Source of the DNA: Lachnospiraceae bacterium
GTDB lineage: Bacteria; Bacillota; Clostridia; Lachnospirales; Lachnospiraceae
Length of the DNA: 64,000 bases
Assembly (NCBI GenBank): GCA_017394885.1
Contig: JAFPWO010000002.1
Coordinates: forward strand, 1 to 64,000
Direction: 5' to 3'
Shown one piece after another: positions 63,333-64,000 of the stretch (positions are counted from its first letter, which is position 1; every line of letters starts with the position of its first letter). A program made the position numbers and the translations under genes. The notes under the pieces were generated by a model. The model did not search any database and was not told the DNA's origin. It worked only from the letters and a program-made list of their open reading frames with translations.

Positions 63333-63349
63333 TCTCCCCTTTCCGGGAC

Positions 63350-63562
63350 TTATTCTTTTCCTATAAAATCATATCCCGCGTCGGCGATCACTTTCGCAAG
63401 CGCGCCCGCATCCGGCGCTTCGGCGGCCGTGACCGTCAGCAGGTTCTTCTCATGGTCCGCTTTCGCATTTTCCACCGGGAAGTTTTCCTTCACACTCTTC
63501 TCGACCCGGGCTTCGCAGTGCATGCACATCATGCCTTCTACTTTGTACGCAAACTCCTTCAT
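63350..63562 (-). CDS. Possible nested CopZ-like copper chaperone (internal start)
   Basis: Within the P-type ATPase frame, ATG 63562 is preceded by GAAGGAG with 8-nt spacing (GGAG at 63571-63574), a near-ideal ribosome binding site. Translation from here gives 70 residues beginning [16 protein letters not shown] and ending in the same stop, i.e. exactly one HMA domain, the size of CopZ chaperones. Internal initiation would yield a free chaperone besides the fused domain. The site is seen; its use is inferred. Confidence 0.45.
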   Translation of the reverse strand: MKEFAYKVEGMMCMHCEARVEKSVKENFPVENAKADHEKNLLTVTAAEAPDAGALAKVIADAGYDFIGKE

Positions 63563-64000
63563 TTGTTTTTCTCCTTCACTCAATATTATAGCACCAGTAT
63601 CCTCTCCTTCGGAAAACAGATTTTCCGGAAGGGTTACCTCATTTTTAATGCGGCGGTCCCGGCTGCTCTCATGCAGACGGAACAGATTTAAACGCAGCGC
63701 GTTGGAAACGACGCAGAAACTGGAAAGGCTCATGGCCAGCGCGCCGAACATGGGATTTAAGGTCCATCCGAAGATCGGGATCCAGACCCCCGCCGCCAGC
63801 GGGATCCCGATAATATTGTAGATGAACGCCCAGAACAGATTCTGTCTGATGTTGCGCAGCGTAGCCCGGGAAAGGCGCAGCGCGGCGGTCACATCGCTCA
63901 GCTTCGAATTCATCAGGACCACGTCGGCCGCGTCGATCGCCACGTCAGTTCCGGCGCCGATCGCAATGCCCACATCCGCGCGGGTCAGGGCCGGCGCGTC
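63350..64000 (-). CDS. Copper-type P1B ATPase, C-terminal part with C-terminal HMA domain (partial)
   Basis: The gene runs off the right edge; only the last 216 codons are inside. Visible residues start in the hinge motif [19 protein letters not shown], then the last two TM segments with the copper-binding [16 protein letters not shown] motif, as in CopA-type exporters. After a 40-residue linker there is a heavy-metal-associated domain with [11 protein letters not shown] (CxxC). In most CopA proteins such domains are N-terminal, so the C-terminal position is unusual. An internal start for the domain alone is listed separately. Confidence 0.9.
   Translation of the reverse strand, partial: DAPALTRADVGIAIGAGTDVAIDAADVVLMNSKLSDVTAALRLSRATLRNIRQNLFWAFIYNIIGIPLAAGVWIPIFGWTLNPMFGALAMSLSSFCVVSNALRLNLFRLHESSRDRRIKNEVTLPENLFSEGEDTGAIILSEGEKQMKEFAYKVEGMMCMHCEARVEKSVKENFPVENAKADHEKNLLTVTAAEAPDAGALAKVIADAGYDFIGKE

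Noticed and set aside
61963..63366. 467-codon open frame antisense to the MATE gene
   Set aside because: Composition is rich in Arg, His, Asp and Gln, typical of a shadow frame, with no ribosome binding site; the MATE gene on the minus strand is clear.

Overview
The window is a GC-rich bacterial chromosome segment, most likely from an anaerobic gut-type member of Bacillota, class Clostridia (Lachnospiraceae or a relative). This rests on gene content and style: strong AGGAGG-type ribosome binding sites, a V/A-type ATPase operon, NADP-type glutamate dehydrogenase, BlaI/M56 regulation, ferredoxin-fused aldo/keto reductases and a bacterial serpin. The genus cannot be fixed from the sequence alone. 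No tRNA, CRISPR array, transposase or prophage gene was seen. Almost all coding is in dense same-strand operons. Region by region: 1-300 holds a consensus-like promoter firing toward the left edge into a leader typical of rRNA operons, so an rrn operon probably starts just outside the window. 0.3-2.6 kb (minus) carries a YfcE-type phosphodiesterase, a short-chain dehydrogenase and an eight-repeat adhesin-like lipoprotein. 2.7-10.0 kb (plus) carries two aldo/keto reductases with C-terminal 4Fe-4S domains (one lacking key catalytic residues), an AlaX-type editing protein, a YlmH-like S4 protein, peptidases PepC and PepT, and MsrA. 10.0-18.8 kb (minus) is a BlaI/M56-peptidase-regulated ABC transporter operon whose FtsX-type permease pair has been duplicated. 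18.9-24.1 kb (minus) holds a lipoprotein serpin, an ECF sigma factor with a large membrane-anchored partner, and gdhA. 24.3-28.5 kb (plus) holds dxr, a four-repeat lipoprotein and a polytopic membrane protein. 28.5-37.1 kb (minus) is a nine-gene V/A-type ATPase operon whose K subunit keeps the residues that bind sodium in Enterococcus. 37.3-38.4 kb is a Wzz-like protein with an inserted Ig-like domain and a degenerate tyrosine-kinase-like tail.  38.5-47.9 kb (minus) is a nine-gene catabolic operon: two MmgE/PrpD proteins, a LysR regulator, an aldo/keto reductase, a phosphonopyruvate-decarboxylase-like TPP enzyme, a TIM-barrel protein, an HpcH/CitE-like lyase and a two-subunit class I fumarase/tartrate dehydratase. 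A 31-bp interrupted palindrome in its promoter is a candidate LysR operator. The set of enzymes does not match a pathway I can name and is the best candidate for an undescribed system. 48.0-61.7 kb (minus) is a Wzx/Wzy-type surface polysaccharide locus. Its middle, about 48-56 kb, is clearly AT-rich (flippase, polymerase, glycosyltransferase, two ATP-grasp ligases, acyltransferase, initiating sugar transferase) and is flanked by GC-rich conserved genes (PIG-L deacetylase, DegT aminotransferase, PglF/CapD dehydratase, LCP ligase), as expected for a swapped serotype cassette. 61.9-64.0 kb (minus) holds a MATE transporter and the 3' end of a copper P-type ATPase whose C-terminus carries a heavy-metal domain that also has its own internal start and ribosome binding site.  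How the genes work together: the polysaccharide locus would build an undecaprenyl-linked repeat unit, flip and polymerise it, and attach it to the wall through the LCP protein. The BlaI/M56 pair would relieve repression of the ABC exporter on an envelope signal. The nine-gene operon would be induced by a carboxylic acid sensed by its LysR protein and convert it by isomerisation/dehydration, hydration, aldol-type cleavage, decarboxylation and reduction.
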